Below, one piece after another: positions 34,823 through 46,659 of a stretch of DNA of 64,000 nt. The position numbers were made by a program, and so were the translations under genes. The notes below the pieces were generated by a model, which was not told the origin of the DNA, did not search any database, and was given only the letters and a program-made list of their open reading frames with translations. The stretch lies in contig CM055093.1 in the NCBI GenBank assembly GCA_029204225.1, positions 3,998,056 to 4,062,055 of the forward strand. The letters are read 5' to 3'. Every line of letters begins with the position of its first letter. Position 1 is the stretch's first letter. The stretch comes from Diphasiastrum complanatum (Eukaryota; Streptophyta; Lycopodiopsida; Lycopodiales; Lycopodiaceae).

Positions 34823-37025
34823 TGACCAATAATAAAAACTCATCAATAAAAAAATCTTTGTTCTCGTAGTCTCTTTGTATTCACCTTTGGTGGCTTTAGA
34901 AAATCTTATTTTACCTTAACAATTTAAGATTTGGAGAAGTCTAGAAGCTTTGACGCTTCTAGCTGATTTTTAGTCATATAGTCACTTCATCTTGTGATTT
35001 CTCTCTTGTGTTGGTCCTCAGAGTATATATGATTCGCTTTGACATCGCAAACTTTGACACTTAATTTTTGAGCTTTAACTTGGCATTCTTCATCAGACAT
35101 GGTCATGGATGTTTGAAAGATATGAAGTTTTCTGAAGGGTCATGGAAATGAGGTATGAATCTATAATTAAATGAAGTGTTACTCTATCGTTACAAGATAT
35201 TTGTGCATTTATCCATCTTCTTCAAATATTTTCTTTCTTTTTTTGTCTTCCTTTAGATCCAAAAAAATTGAGTCCTCCTCTTCCAAAAGGTGATGTTGCA
35301 CCATGTCATTGAATGTTTGTCCGCCCTTTTGGCATGATTAAATTGAGATTAGACCAATCTACCAAGAGTTTTAACTTTCTTGGCTTATTTTCTTATTCCA
35401 AAGTTCTCTTGAACCAAGTTTGGAGGTAACAGTATAACGTTCTATTAACCTTACATTATCCATTTTGCTTCTTTGGGATATAAGGTAGAAAGAGTGCAAA
35501 GTCGCACAAGGTTTAATAAATTCTATACATGATCTTGAGATGATAGGCCACCTAAAAAAAAGATTATTTTGAGCTCATAAATAATGTCTACACAAGGGAG
35601 TACAAGAGGAGGAAGACATACAACAAAAGAATCAAAGTATTTGACATTGCTAAAATCATGTACAATAGTATATTCACTAGAAAAGGACATAGATAGGTAC
35701 AAGCAATTTTGTCTATTTTCAACCAAGCTCATTCCTTCATTTTCTATGTGTAAGGCCATTATTTTACTTTTTTATATTCATTGAGGACATCAACTTGCTT
35801 CTTTTTCTCTTCTTGTACAAAAACTCATTATGAATCTCTTTATTGGTCTTTTTCTTTATGTAGTAGATTGGATTCTTGTTTTGTGTTCAAGGTCTTTGCA
35901 ATTGTTTGTCCATTCAGAGTCTTTTGAGTTCCACTTGTTATTTACTTGCAATGAAAGACACGATATCCTATTTTTGAATGCAATAGATATTCAAAATTAG
36001 TCTTGAGAGATGATTATTGTTAGTGGTGTAAAGATTTTTTCAAAGAGTCTACAATCACATTCTATTCACAGCTTTCTCAAAAAGTGACAAATACAATAAC
36101 AAAAAATGTCACTCTAGTTTATATCATGCACATACTAAAACCGGTCAGCAAGGCAAAGCCTTGTTGATCCAAGCCTTGGCACTGGTCAAGGCAAAAAAAA
36201 ATTTGCCTTGATCAACAGGAGGGCCAAGATTTGCAAACTCTGTCCAAGAAAGCCATGAGAAAACATTCTTCACAAATAATTGACACAGAAATAAGCAAAA
36301 CACTCAATGGCCTATCAATCAAGAAATTTGTTTACTCTTTTGCTTCAAAAACTCCCCCTCCCTTTTTTTTTGCAAAGCTTTAAGATAGTAGTATATTCTC
36401 ACAAATGTACAAGTACAAAGAGTAAATGGCAACCCGAGGCCGAAGTTGTGTCAAACTTGTAAGGGTGCACTATGTAGGATTTTGGTGGAAATGCGTGGTC
36501 ACCGGAAGTGGAGCTGGTGGTGAAGTAAATTGGAAGTGCGTCAGTTACTAGCATTGAGTTCAAGATGGATCGAGATACTACAATGCACAATAGAACATAG
36601 TAGTAGTGGAACGATGCACTTTGTTTGATATCAAAAATGTGAGTACAATGCATGAAGCTGGGTGCAAATCGGTGGGCGCTCAAAACCAGACTTCAGCTGA
36701 GTTTGCTGATGGCAAAATTAGAAAAATGGAATGCTCACTAACTGATTCTACAAAACTACTTTAACCATTGATCATCGTTGCAGAATAATGCCTGTACATT
36801 GTTACAAAAGATGTATATAAGGGTGTTGACTCCACTGGATGTTAGATGATCAGGGCATTGGAATCCTAAGTTAATCTACTTATAGTCCCACAGAAGGTAG
36901 CCGTTATTTTGATTGGGACGGATTTTTAACAGTATCGAAAAATATACAAAGGGTCGGAATTATACACTGGGTCAAAATTATACAAAGGGTCAGATTTCTA
37001 CATTGTGAACCAGGGTCAGAAAAGT

Positions 37026-37165
37026 TAGACCCGATTCGATCCGATCCAGGGTCGAACACGCCCGGATAAATTAGACCCGATCCGATCCGAGATCCAGGGT
37101 CGAAGAAGCCCGGATAAATTAGACCTGATTTGATCCGAGATCCAGGGTCGAAGAAGCCCGAATAT
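37026..37165. repeat. Minisatellite, 46-47 bp unit, three clear copies
   Basis: Units start TTAGACC at 37026, 37072 and 37119. Each contains GATCCAGGGTCGAA and GCCCGGATAAA. Looser GATCCAGGGT echoes continue to about 37260. It is next to the 3' end of copia F and may belong to its LTR. Confidence 0.85.
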
Positions 37166-37449
37166 CATCTTAATGTAGATGATCTGAGATCAGAGTCAAA
37201 GATGATCCAGGGTTGAAGACGTCCGGATATTAACCGCCTCGATCTGATTCGATCCAGGGTCGGAAAGTCTCTCTTTGATGGGATTACCATTGGGTCGAAA
37301 AAGGCTTGGGTTGGAAAAATTCGATCCTGAATTTTTTGATACTCTATAAGGAAATTCTAGTCTTCTTCTTCCTTCATTTTTTTTTGTAGTTTTCAAGAAT
37401 AGATATAAACAGGATTTTTCAGGATGCTCATTACCTAATGGAATTGGGC

Positions 37450-38560
37450 TTGAGCATGAAATTCCAACACACGTCCTTAATGTGCATCCTAAAAAATTTT
37501 GATCTTCAGATTTAATAAATTGTTGAATCTGAGATGGTGCTCCTTGGTGAAGTAATCTGCTGCTTGTAACAACCTGCAATAAATCAAAGAAATTAAAGTT
37601 GTGCTTTGGTTGTCAAAGTAGATGAATGTCGGATGTGACTGAAAAAATTCGATATCTACAAGCAGGTTCCTCAGTCAAATTGCCTCCTTGGTAGCATTTA
37701 TGGCAGTTGTAAAATCCAATTCTGTGGAGAATGATGCTATTGAGGTCTGGTTGCTACATGAGATTGGACCTTGATTGAACATAAATTCAGAAGTTAATAT
37801 TCTGGTGTCGATACTTTTTGTCCAATCTGCATCTGTGTAGCCTTTGATAATCTTGGTTGATGGGTTGAAGTTCTATTGACTGATGAAAATCAGTTTGCTG
37901 GGTTGGATTCAAAAAATATACTCCAGTGCTAATATGCATTTGAGATCCTTTATCAAAATCATATTTTTACTAAGTAATAGTGTATCATCTACATAAAGAG
38001 TGATGATAGTGGAACGATCTGATATAGACTTGAAGTAAATATTTGAGTCTGCCAAGTATGGATAGAAACCATTCTTGTTTTGAATTGCAAGTTTGGTGTC
38101 CTCTTCTGTCTTGCACTGGTCAACATTAATAGATGACCTTGCCTCTTAGATAGAGTTGGCTTCTTGCACAAAGTAGCAGGCTGCTAGATCATCCATGAAT
38201 CAGGATGGAGGCTATCTGGATCGATTCGATCTTCTGTGGTGAAATTCGATCCTTTGATGGTGTTCGATCCGTTGAGTTTATGACTCATTTTTTGAGTCAG
38301 TATCAAATTTTGGAAGTTCGACCTTCGGGTCGGATTTCGTTGTAGCTTTTCCCTTGTGGTCTTTGTATGATGTTGAGATTGCAATGGTTTGATTGAATGG
38401 ATTGAGTATTTGGTTGAGGGTGTGAGTGATGAGTGTGGCTTGATTCTTGTGAGAGTTTTTTAGAATGTGTGAGGATGATTACTTTTCGGATTGATTGAGT
38501 GGATGTGGTTTTTCTTTCTTTAGTAGAATGTAATAAATATATACTCACCTACTCATGTGA
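37450..38560 (-). pseudogene. copia fragment F: RT end and RNase H
   Basis: In minus sense the decayed pre-RT part lies at 38560-38180. Then come GFYPYLADSNIYFKSI and IITLYVDDTLLLSKN (YVDD 37984-37995). RNase H follows as YTDADWTKSIDTRILTSEFM, GPISCSNQTSIASFSTELDF, ATKEAI-stop-LRNLLVDIEF and IYFDNQS. The tail ADYFTKEHHLRFNNL is near 37530. There are several frameshifts and at least one stop. The LYVDDTL wording is closer to C than to E1/E2. Confidence 0.8.
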
Positions 38561-38845
38561 AAACTTTAGCAGAATTTAATAAATATATTACTCACCTACT
38601 CATGCAAAAACTTCAGCAGAATGTAATCAATATATTACTCACCTACTCTTATAGTATCAATCAGAACATGCAAAAACTTCAGCAGAACATTCAAAAACTT
38701 CATCAAACAAACTTTTTTGAGAAGTTGGATGTTGGCTGCAAACACTCATTTTGTATTACCAAATAGTGCACAAAGCAAGATCATAGTAGAGAGTATCCAC
38801 CAATGGATCCTAAGCCATCCATTCACACACAAGGTATACAAACTT

Positions 38846-39152
38846 CTACCCACACATGAGCTTGTGCAATATACTACCATACTGCCAGTTCGTTGGAGCC
38901 GCATCATAGGATCTAACAATGCTGCCATCACTTAAAGTAACCGCAAAAGAAAGGCTTTGCCCTTCGAAGTGGGAGTTTGATTGCCAGTTCTGTCCCCAAT
39001 TTCTGAATAGCACTTGCCAACCTATTTGAGAGCCTTTGATCGACACAGAGCGCACATCTCTTGCTCCTCCGACATTAGTGAGCAGAACTAACATGAAGTA
39101 GGAATGTCCATTCAAGGTGAAATGAATTCTGCCCATTCTTAAACATGTCACC
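38846..39152 (-). pseudogene. Alpha-expansin, terminal exon (cell-wall loosening protein)
   Basis: The minus-strand frame reads [60 protein letters not shown] and [14 protein letters not shown], ending at TAG 38846-38848. This is the C-terminal (CBM63) domain of an alpha-expansin. It is preceded by an acceptor (CTCTTTACAG|GGTGAC, exon start 39152), where alpha-expansins usually carry their second intron just before VPC. The tail [11 protein letters not shown] differs from the usual FGQTYTGAQF, suggesting a shifted or replaced end. No exon with the GH45-like domain is visible upstream within the window. So it is either a gene with a very long intron or an orphan exon. I label it pseudogene provisionally. 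Confidence 0.8.
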
Positions 39153-39154
39153 CT

Positions 39155-41120
39155 GTAAAGAGAACCAAAACATAGATAGTATTTGAGCTGCTGGCGGTAG
39201 ATTTAAGAAATTGAGAGTATTTTATTAAGGCAAAAGAATAACCGTACATATGAACTGTGGACTGAAGTGTAATCCAAACACGGAATGAGTGCCTTTGGGC
39301 GATGCTATGGTGAGGGGGTGTGTTCCGCCATATTTTTCAGCTATTTCGATCCTTCTTGCGGGTAGTGTCCTTCTTTGATCAGGATTGGACTCATTACCTT
39401 TTGTAAAGAAAAGAAATAATGTCTCCTTTGTATATGGCTATTCGTTGGAAAGCCAACTCCGCCATGTCTAAATGTTGTTTGGATTTCTTTTCTTTTTTGG
39501 TTGGAAATGCAATAGTCAATAGATCAGAAAAAAAGCTAAAAAGTAGCTGAAAAGAAAAAAAATTCAAAAAAGATTTTACAATGTAAGAAAACCAAAACAA
39601 ACAATAAAAATCTGCCTTTTTAAGGGGAAAAAAAATCAATGCGGGTTCCGAAAAACCGTAACTAAAATTTCCGGACGGTAGTCTATGCCGGTCCGTGCAA
39701 CTAATTGACTCATATCTGCACAACCCCAAAACCTCTACTTACATTTTGTGTAAAAGCATCTTCTTGTAATCCTCCCATGTGATTCTGTCACCTTGTTTTA
39801 CGACAAAACACACACACTCTCTCTCTCAAATAGTTTTATACACACACACACACACACACACATGCACGTCTCACATAATTGAGCTATGCTATGCCTCTCT
39901 CTTTCTTTCCTTCCTTCTCCACCTCAAACACAATCTCCAAGATGCATGTGCAAGAAAACCTTACTTTTCAATGAATCTTGCCATATTTGGTGATTGAAAA
40001 TTGAATTTGAAAATGCATAGCTTTTAATAGATCTTTTCACATTTGATGCTTTGAATTCAACCTCCACAATCCATTAATGTGATAGTTCATACTTGGAATG
40101 GACCCTACTCTGCCCACCACCTGATTCTCACCATTATATAAAGACATATTGAGAAACTCAACCTCTGGAGGCCATACATGTGAGAATCATGAATTGTGAT
40201 GAATCATTCCCATTCTTTTTCTTGCCCACGTGGCCTAAATTCACTTTTTTGGCACTTCACTCAATCATCTTCCTTTCACCTTGAATGTTCTCCACATGCA
40301 TGAATTGGATATGTTTTCTCATGATTCGTGACATGCAAGTTGATCTACGACAATGATGATTGCATGAAAGCTTGGTTGATTGGCAATTGCTCTGGTTACT
40401 TAGCCATTGTTTGCATTGGTGCTTGAGATTTGTGCATGTATTGGGTTGGCTCTCTTGTGCAAGACTACAAGTTCAAGAAGGCTCAGGAGATTTAAAAAAT
40501 CAATTGTTGTAACATGTCCAATATTGTGTAGTTGGTGCTTGATAGCATGATAAAGAATATTTTCTATTGGGGAGGACCCCCAATTTTGTGCTTTCTATGT
40601 GGTGTTGATTATGAATGCTTTCTTCGTTGCACTCTTAATTTAAGATAAATTTTCCATCCATGTTTATGCATTCATCACAAGTTTAAGGATCATTTCAAAT
40701 ATAACACTAGCTTTCCTAATTGTAATTCCATGACCATAAGTAAAGAGCATGACTTCAATTTAGAGGCTTCTTATTAATGAGTCTTATTCACAACACGTAT
40801 ACATTAGTGGAAAATGCTCTCCATGGTTTTCATTTACGTCCATAAGAGGACATGATTGCAAAGAAACATTGCTTCATGAAGAGCTTTTATTGGGGGCCAT
40901 GAAATAAGCCATATTGTAGAACAAACTTGATGATCTTATTCATGCACGTATGCATGCTACTACAAAAAGAAACACAGACTGTAAAGCTTACAAAACCAAA
41001 CATGAATGACTACAATGTTTGGTGACTTTAAAATGTAGTAAGAGCCAAGATCATCATCTTAAAATAAAGTTTAATAGAGAAAAATAAGATGCATGCAATA
41101 AATGCTTAGAGTATACGAAG
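39155..41120. other. Spacer beside the expansin exon
   Basis: Expected upstream expansin exons are not found. A 56-residue open frame on the minus strand (39228-39398; ARRIEIAEKYGG, KGTHSVFGLHFSPQFICTVI) is protein-like but unrecognised. A short (CA)n run is at 39841-39862. The rest is AT-rich and unremarkable. Confidence 0.45.
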
Positions 41121-41313
41121 CATTGTTCGGGAAAGCCAGCAAAGTATAGGAATGAAATCTACATGTTTTTTCAAAAATGAACATTATGAAAAATTTAACG
41201 ATTTTTTACATAGGCATATAAAGCCCTTTACAAGTACTAGTCCTTAAAAGACCGAGAAGCTTCAAAAATTGCAAGTTATTTGTGGATAACCAAAAAAGAT
41301 TTCCTGAACACCA
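41121..41313. mobile_element. hAT-type MITE, older copy
   Basis: It starts CATTGTTCGGGAAAGCC(A)GCAAAGTATAGG and ends AAAAAAGATTTCCTGAACACC, paralleling the better copy at 42327-42530. The terminal G of CAG has mutated and the flanks (ATACGAAG / TTATGAAC) match only partly. Confidence 0.6.
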
Positions 41314-41428
41314 TTATGAACTCTCAAATATCTTATATATGGGCATGTTATATGCAATCCAGCAGCTGCTGCATGTATCCTGATGTTTGAACCTCCTGTG
41401 TATAGCAGCTGCCTGGAATCTAGTGAGC

Positions 41429-41761
41429 TTAACTACATACAAAAACACAAGCTTGTGCAGGACTTGGATTTGACTGGGGCTTGGCACATACAAGAGTACA
41501 ATTCGGCGGTGGTGGATCTGATTGAGCATACGTTGAGACAAAGTTAAAAGTTTTGCGATGCGAAATAGTAAGTGATGCAGCTTTGATTTGCCAAATGAGT
41601 CCGTGTGTTGAGAAATTAAATGGAAAAGCTGAGTCAAGAGACACGGGCGTACCTGAAGAACTAGATGGTAGTGAAACGGTGATGATGAGAGCGTCGTTGC
41701 CGCTTCCAGAAATCAAAAGCAGCAGCAATACTAGCAGAAATGTCAGTAGCCCCCTCATTTT
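41429..41761 (-). CDS. Possible small secreted protein
   Basis: From the second in-frame ATG (41759-41761, context GACAAAATGAGG) a 110-residue product begins with MRGLLTFLLVLLLLLISGSG, a strong signal peptide. It ends with a proline- and cysteine-bearing tail (PPPPNCTLVCAKPQSNPSPA, CVFVCS). An alternative start 21 bp upstream adds MIISSLDK. No family is recognised. The donor-like GTATGT near the stop could extend it into another exon. With no second copy or exon evidence, it may be chance. Confidence 0.35.
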   Translation of the reverse strand, partial: KMRGLLTFLLVLLLLLISGSGNDALIITVSLPSSSSGTPVSLDSAFPFNFSTHGLIWQIKAASLTISHRKTFNFVSTYAQSDPPPPNCTLVCAKPQSNPSPAQACVFVCS

Positions 41762-42326
41762 GTCCAACGAGCTTATAATCACTATATGATGAACTAGTGG
41801 CTGAAAAATGCTATGTGGTGGCTATGTGAATGTGCCGACATAAATAAGCTGTTGTTGTACAATTCAAAGCTCAAATACTTCCACATAAAGAACAGTTTCA
41901 GGAACCTTTATTGCAGACTGCAGCCAAAGTATGTCTTGGAGGAAACTTATAACCTCATTGCTGCTGAACAAAGCTTTTGTAATTCCTAAGCTCAGCTCCT
42001 AAGAAGGAACAACGCTGATATTTCTAGGTACCACGTTTCTATCAGAAGATTGACTACTAATTTTGCAGTAATGGCATGTAAAGTCGTCCCTGGAAAGTCT
42101 GTTCAGTGAAAGTCTTCGCCTTCAAGAAAACTTTTGACCTCAGTGCTACTAAGCAAAGTTTTATTATAATATCCTAACTTTCTCTAAATCCCAACCACTA
42201 ACGATCAACCTTAGGTCTGCACGTATCACATCTGTACCACCAGATTCGACAAAAACTTTACAATAGCGTGAATGAGTGTTGAGGCAGGAGTCGTCGGCCA
42301 TTAGAACTTATTTGTCTTGTTGGCAC

Positions 42327-42530
42327 CAGTGTTCGTGAAAGCCGGCAAAGTTTAGGAATGAAATCGGCAACTTTTGTCAAAAATCGGCATGCTAAAAAAC
42401 TTGCAAGTTTTCTGAGGTCATAAAATAATGTGTAACCGGCATGTATTGAGGGTCATCCTTGAGAAAACCGAAAGAGTTCATGAAATACAGGTTTTTGGAG
42501 GAGAACCCAAAAAAGGTTTCCCGAACACTG
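42327..42530. mobile_element. hAT-type MITE with intact target duplication
   Basis: 204 bp with ends CAGTGTTCGTGAAAGCC and GGTTTCCCGAACACTG, inverted repeats of about 16 bp with few mismatches. It is flanked by identical GTTGGCAC at 42319-42326 and 42531-42538. The interior has no coding potential. The related copy lies 1.2 kb to the left. Confidence 0.85.
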
Positions 42531-43299
42531 GTTGGCACGGTCGCACACACAGAATTGAAGGGTCCACATTGAAGACTGGACCGGAGCACAGAAGTCCTCG
42601 CGAAGATTAGACATCACTCATCAACATTGTTCATGGCCAAAGTACTCCAACACATGTGGGAAACTCAAATAGGGGGAAAAGTAGCTTGAAAACCCATTTC
42701 AACTCAAAAAATCGCTTAAATCAAAGTATAAGAGTTTGGCTGGGAATGTAGGTTCGCCATTTGGATTGGGAATGTAGGTTCACCATTTGGATAGTAGATT
42801 TATTAGATAAAAAGGCACAAAATATCAAGTGGGAGAACCTGGAGGTTAAATCCACACATGTGGGGAGCTGATTTGGTGATTTTTTGATATTGGCTTTGCC
42901 AAAAAAACTGGCAAGGAGTTTCCATTTGCCTACTTCATAGATAAAAGAAGCATGTTTTGATGAGTCTAATTTGAATATGGCGAACCTAAATATGACATTT
43001 AAAGGTCCGGGGGAGGTTTTAAGTGATTTTTGCTCCTTGAGGTCCACATGCCTAGGAATGAAGATTCTAGATTCACCTAACTCAAATTAGGCTATTTAGG
43101 CATGATCTAGAATTAGTCAAATGGGTGTACTCAGATAGTAAAAATTGGAACAGATATTGAAGTTTTTCTCTTCCATTGTGTTGTTTTGTTGTGCTAGTAC
43201 TGAGTAGTGAAGGAGTTTGAGAGTTTTGAATCAATTGCAACATGACTTTTCCTTCACTAGCACTATTTCTCAGAATCCTTGATGAAGATTTCCCTTCTT
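42531..43299. other. Spacer
   Basis: No gene. Two CACATGTG motifs (near 42648 and 42852) resemble those of the LTRs nearby. A direct repeat, GGCTGGGAATGTAGGTTCGC / GGATTGGGAATGTAGGTTCA, is at about 42737-42785. Confidence 0.45.
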
Positions 43300-44072
43300 T
43301 TGTCCAACTCCGCTGATTCACTTTGTCACACAGTATTGCCTTTAATTGTCTTGAGCCTTTTCAATCGTAACCTATATTGACTCAGTGAACAACTTGGACT
43401 ATCCATTTCTTTGCCTAATATCACTCTTCTTAGCTCATGGAAAGAGAATACAACTTCTACACTCTCTTTGTACACTCTACTCTTGAAAATAGGAAATGTG
43501 TATTTTTCACATGTGTGGGGACATCCCAAACAATGTGAATGATCTCCTAAAGTGTGATTGATTTTACCAAAAAGATAGAATGATTCTAACTTGGCAATTC
43601 TAAGGCAATGGCACTTAATACATGCATAAGACATTCACAACTCATCATACATAGTTGAAGTCAACTTCTGATGAAAAAAACTAAGTAAGAAAGTGGCTTG
43701 CTCTCGGGTAGAGAGAGAATACAACTATTGATCCTCGGGTAGAGAGAGAGAGAGAGTGCAACAAAAGCTCTATGTGTAGAATCTCCAAATCTCTCCAGAA
43801 AACTAAGTGCCAAATCACTTTCTCCCTCCCTCAAGTAGTAATTCGAGCCTCTAGAGATGGAGTCCACATGCATTTGATTGGACCCCTTACATATCACCTC
43901 TAAATTTGATTGGTCTAGTGACATAAGGACCTTGAATATGATTGTGGATTTTTTACTTTTGATTGGTCACATGATTTCATGACAACACATGATAAAGTGT
44001 CACTAGCCCTCTATCATCAAGCCAAGTGCAAAGAGCCTACACTACCTCGAGCTACATCATTAGCTAAATTTG
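43300..44072 (-). repeat. LTR of copia I, part left of element B (boundary approximate)
   Basis: B sits inside this LTR: the sequence left of 44072 and right of 49390 belongs together. It shares the CACATGTGTGGGGACA motif, CTCGGGTAGAGAGA blocks and GATTGG units with the L LTR at 2.9-3.9 kb. The left end is not fixed. Confidence 0.45.
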
Positions 44073-44904
44073 TGTGCAAAAAGTACAAAAAGGACCAAGA
44101 GTGGATCCTAATCTGATCCTCAAAAGGGATTGGTTGTCAGATTACTTGATCTATCAATCTACTTCAGATTAAGATCAATCTAGATCAATTCTAGACACAA
44201 AATCCTAACAAGAACAATCATTAATTGAAGGTAAGTGTACTTTATGGTTTCACACGTGTGAAACACTGTCTGAGTATGGACTCCAACCTGAAAATCAAGT
44301 ACACATTGATAGAACCTCAAAACAATCAAAACAAATGTAGACAAATGGAGAGAATCACTCAAAATTGCTTCCAAAACCAAAATTGGTGTCTCACATTGAT
44401 TATGGCCAATTGTGGATCTATATATACAATAAGTGGGAGCTCGTGGTACTGATCATCCCTATGATCCCACATGTGTGAAGGTGCTTTGTCATATGATGAT
44501 TCATCATGCAAAACTGACACTTGGACAAAACCTTCTATTTTGAGCACTTTTGGTCCATTTTCCTTCTATATGGAGATCTAGTTGGAAATCTTCTAGAAGT
44601 CAAAATTCGCCTACTTCAACTTATTCCACACGTGTGAGCTGTCCTCTACACATGGGATATGACACTTATCCAAAGGATGTGGCTCATGCAATCAATAGAT
44701 TGATGCCATGTGTCATATGTCTAGAAAACTAGTTTTTGGCCATTTTAGCCACTAGAACTTGAATTAGATCATATGTACAACATATATGATTATGGTACAT
44801 GACAAGTACACTAGTTTCACATGTGGGAACAGGCTTCACACATGTGTGTTTATCTATATACAAGATTTTTGGCCTCTACCAAGCTTATTTTTGTATTTTT
44901 CACA
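44073..44904 (-). repeat. 3' LTR of element B (left)
   Basis: TGTGCAAAAAGTAC ... GTATTTTTCACA in plus orientation, followed by the purine tract CTCCTCCTC (plus strand). Confidence 0.93.
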
Positions 44905-45748
44905 CTCCTCCTCAAAAATCTAGCTTGGTAGATCTAGCTTGATGGAAAACATGATGATCTTGAGCTTGACTCCATGGGCTGAATTGGTCTTTGTTGGTTC
45001 AAAAGGTGTGAAGATCAGCCAATGAGCTTGATGTTGATCTAAAATCACCATATCCATGATAGTGCTTCTTTGATGTTGACATCTTTGATGAACTTGAGAG
45101 CTTTGCACCATCTTAGCATCTTCGAAATTGATTCTTTTCAAATTTCATGTAGATGTTTGACTTTGAGGCTTGCTCCTTCTTCATGTGCATGCTCCTCCAT
45201 GAGAAAATAAATATTTCTTCTTGACTTATTAGGATCACAAAGATCTAACATCATGTTACCATGATCTAGAAAATTAGACTTATCCAAATTGGCAAGACTA
45301 TGCATGCTATAATAACAAAGTGTTTGCATCATATCTTCATGCTTGTTTACCATGCTAATCTCATATCCAATGAGGCTAAATACTTCATTATGGAGATAAG
45401 TGTCTTTAGAAGATGATTCACTTACTCTCATAAAGAGTTTACAATTTGCCTCAATACAAATTTTCAACCTATGAGTGAACAAATCACTTTTGCTCTTACA
45501 TGACTAAGAGCATACATTTGATGAAATAACCATTGGCTTTCTAATTGATTTAAAATCAATTTCAACCTTTTAAGAACATCATCTATGTTCTCAAGAGAGA
45601 CTTCATACTCAACTAGTATGGCTTTACTCCAATTTGGAGATGCAATGATCTCACTAAGGCAAATTGATTTATCAAATGACATAAGAGAAGTAAGTATGAG
45701 ATTATACCACATGAGATATGCTCCTCTTTCCCTTGAAATGTGAGCCAC
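44905..45748 (-). pseudogene. Element B unknown protein, repeat-2 domain
   Basis: Frames 45748-45464 and 45482-45138 read CLSEIIASPNWSKAILVEYE, RLKLILNQLESQWLFHQMYA, then ICIEANCKLFMRVSESSSKD and TYLHNEVFSLIGYEISMVNK. One frameshift near 45500 separates them. It is the second copy of the domain found in 45613-46659. Confidence 0.65.
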
Positions 45749-46659
45749 ATGGAATCAACCATATTTCTTGAGTTTCTTTTTGGAATCACAACTTGAGAAG
45801 ATCTCTCCTCCTCAATCCTTGGCACACTTGAACCTTGAGATGATTCTTTAAGATCCTCTTCATGGTGTTCCTTCTTGATGGAAGTCCGAGACCTCCATGT
45901 CTCATAATGATCACAACAACTATGACCACACAATATGCACTTCCTATGATTATCAAAATTACTTATGCTAGAAACATAAGTCCAAAAATCACCACAACTT
46001 GGCATGATTTTTCTAATATTGAAATCAAAAGGCATTTCCATCTCAATAAGGCTAACTACTTGCTTATGAATATAAGTGTCCACTTTGGATGCTTCACTTA
46101 TTCTCATAAGAAGTTTACAACTTTCCTTTAAGATTGAAAACTTACAATTTTCATCTTTATGAATGAACACATCATTCATGATCTTATTGAAACCAAGAGA
46201 TCCTACATTATGAAGATATTTCCATTTCCTTGACTTCATAACTAATGTAAGCTTACAAGGAAAACATATTTTGCTATCTTTTAAGGCATCACACTCAACT
46301 AGGATTGCCTTAATCCACCTTTGAGATACAAAAATCTCTTCAAAGCAAAATGGTTCTTCAAAAGTTGACATGAGAGAATAAATGAAACTATTTTCATTTT
46401 GTGATTGCTGCTCCTTATTCTTGATTGATTTCTCTTGGATTATAACAATAAGTTTGAACTTATCTAAAGTTCCATGCAAAATACTTTCCAAGGACATAAA
46501 ATAAATCCAAGTTACTTTCATGAAAGTGACATCTATCTTTGCATCTTGAACCAAACAATGCACTTCCAAATGAAAAATTTCAAAAGATTTGACATGTGTT
46601 GTGATGGACTCTTGAAGACAAATCTTGCAAGTCCTTGTGAGACTCCTAGCCTCATTCAT
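45613..46659 (-). CDS. Unknown 348-residue protein of element B
   Basis: Close homologue of the 388-residue ORF in A. It starts in MNEARSLTRTCKICLQESIT and continues FEIFHLEVHCLVQDAKIDVT. The repeat-1 domain follows (FCFEEIFVSQRWIKAILVEC ... CKLLMRISEASKVDTYIHKQ). Then comes CILCGHSCCDHYETWRSR, which has Cys and His in a spacing that might bind zinc. One SSVPRIEEE repeat is present (two in A). The upstream CX2C half of the zinc motif is in another frame because of a frameshift near 46720. No known family. Confidence 0.6.
   Translation of the reverse strand: MNEARSLTRTCKICLQESITTHVKSFEIFHLEVHCLVQDAKIDVTFMKVTWIYFMSLESILHGTLDKFKLIVIIQEKSIKNKEQQSQNENSFIYSLMSTFEEPFCFEEIFVSQRWIKAILVECDALKDSKICFPCKLTLVMKSRKWKYLHNVGSLGFNKIMNDVFIHKDENCKFSILKESCKLLMRISEASKVDTYIHKQVVSLIEMEMPFDFNIRKIMPSCGDFWTYVSSISNFDNHRKCILCGHSCCDHYETWRSRTSIKKEHHEEDLKESSQGSSVPRIEEERSSQVVIPKRNSRNMVDSMWLTFQGKEEHISCGIISYLLLLCHLINQFALVRSLHLQIGVKPY

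Larger units (their letters stand above)
31353..37020. other. AT-rich spacer downstream of pectinesterase
   Basis: No convincing gene. Open frames are short and compositional, including those created by the GA/G tract at 34.7 kb. The stretch is marked by local tandem duplications (33301, 33980), and by GGGTC-rich sequence near its right end that leads into the minisatellite. Confidence 0.5.

Noticed and set aside
34572-34829. Open frames of Ser/Leu/Pro or Arg/Glu repeats on both strands
   Set aside because: They are direct translations of the AG and G tract and have no other content.
37196-37579. 127-codon minus frame as a possible gene
   Set aside because: It is out of frame with the copia F tail that covers the same bases (ADYFTKEHHLRF) and runs into the minisatellite.
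39228-39398. 56-codon frame as a missing expansin exon
   Set aside because: It has none of the conserved Cys or GH45-like expansin motifs (for example the GGACGY or NFCPPN blocks).
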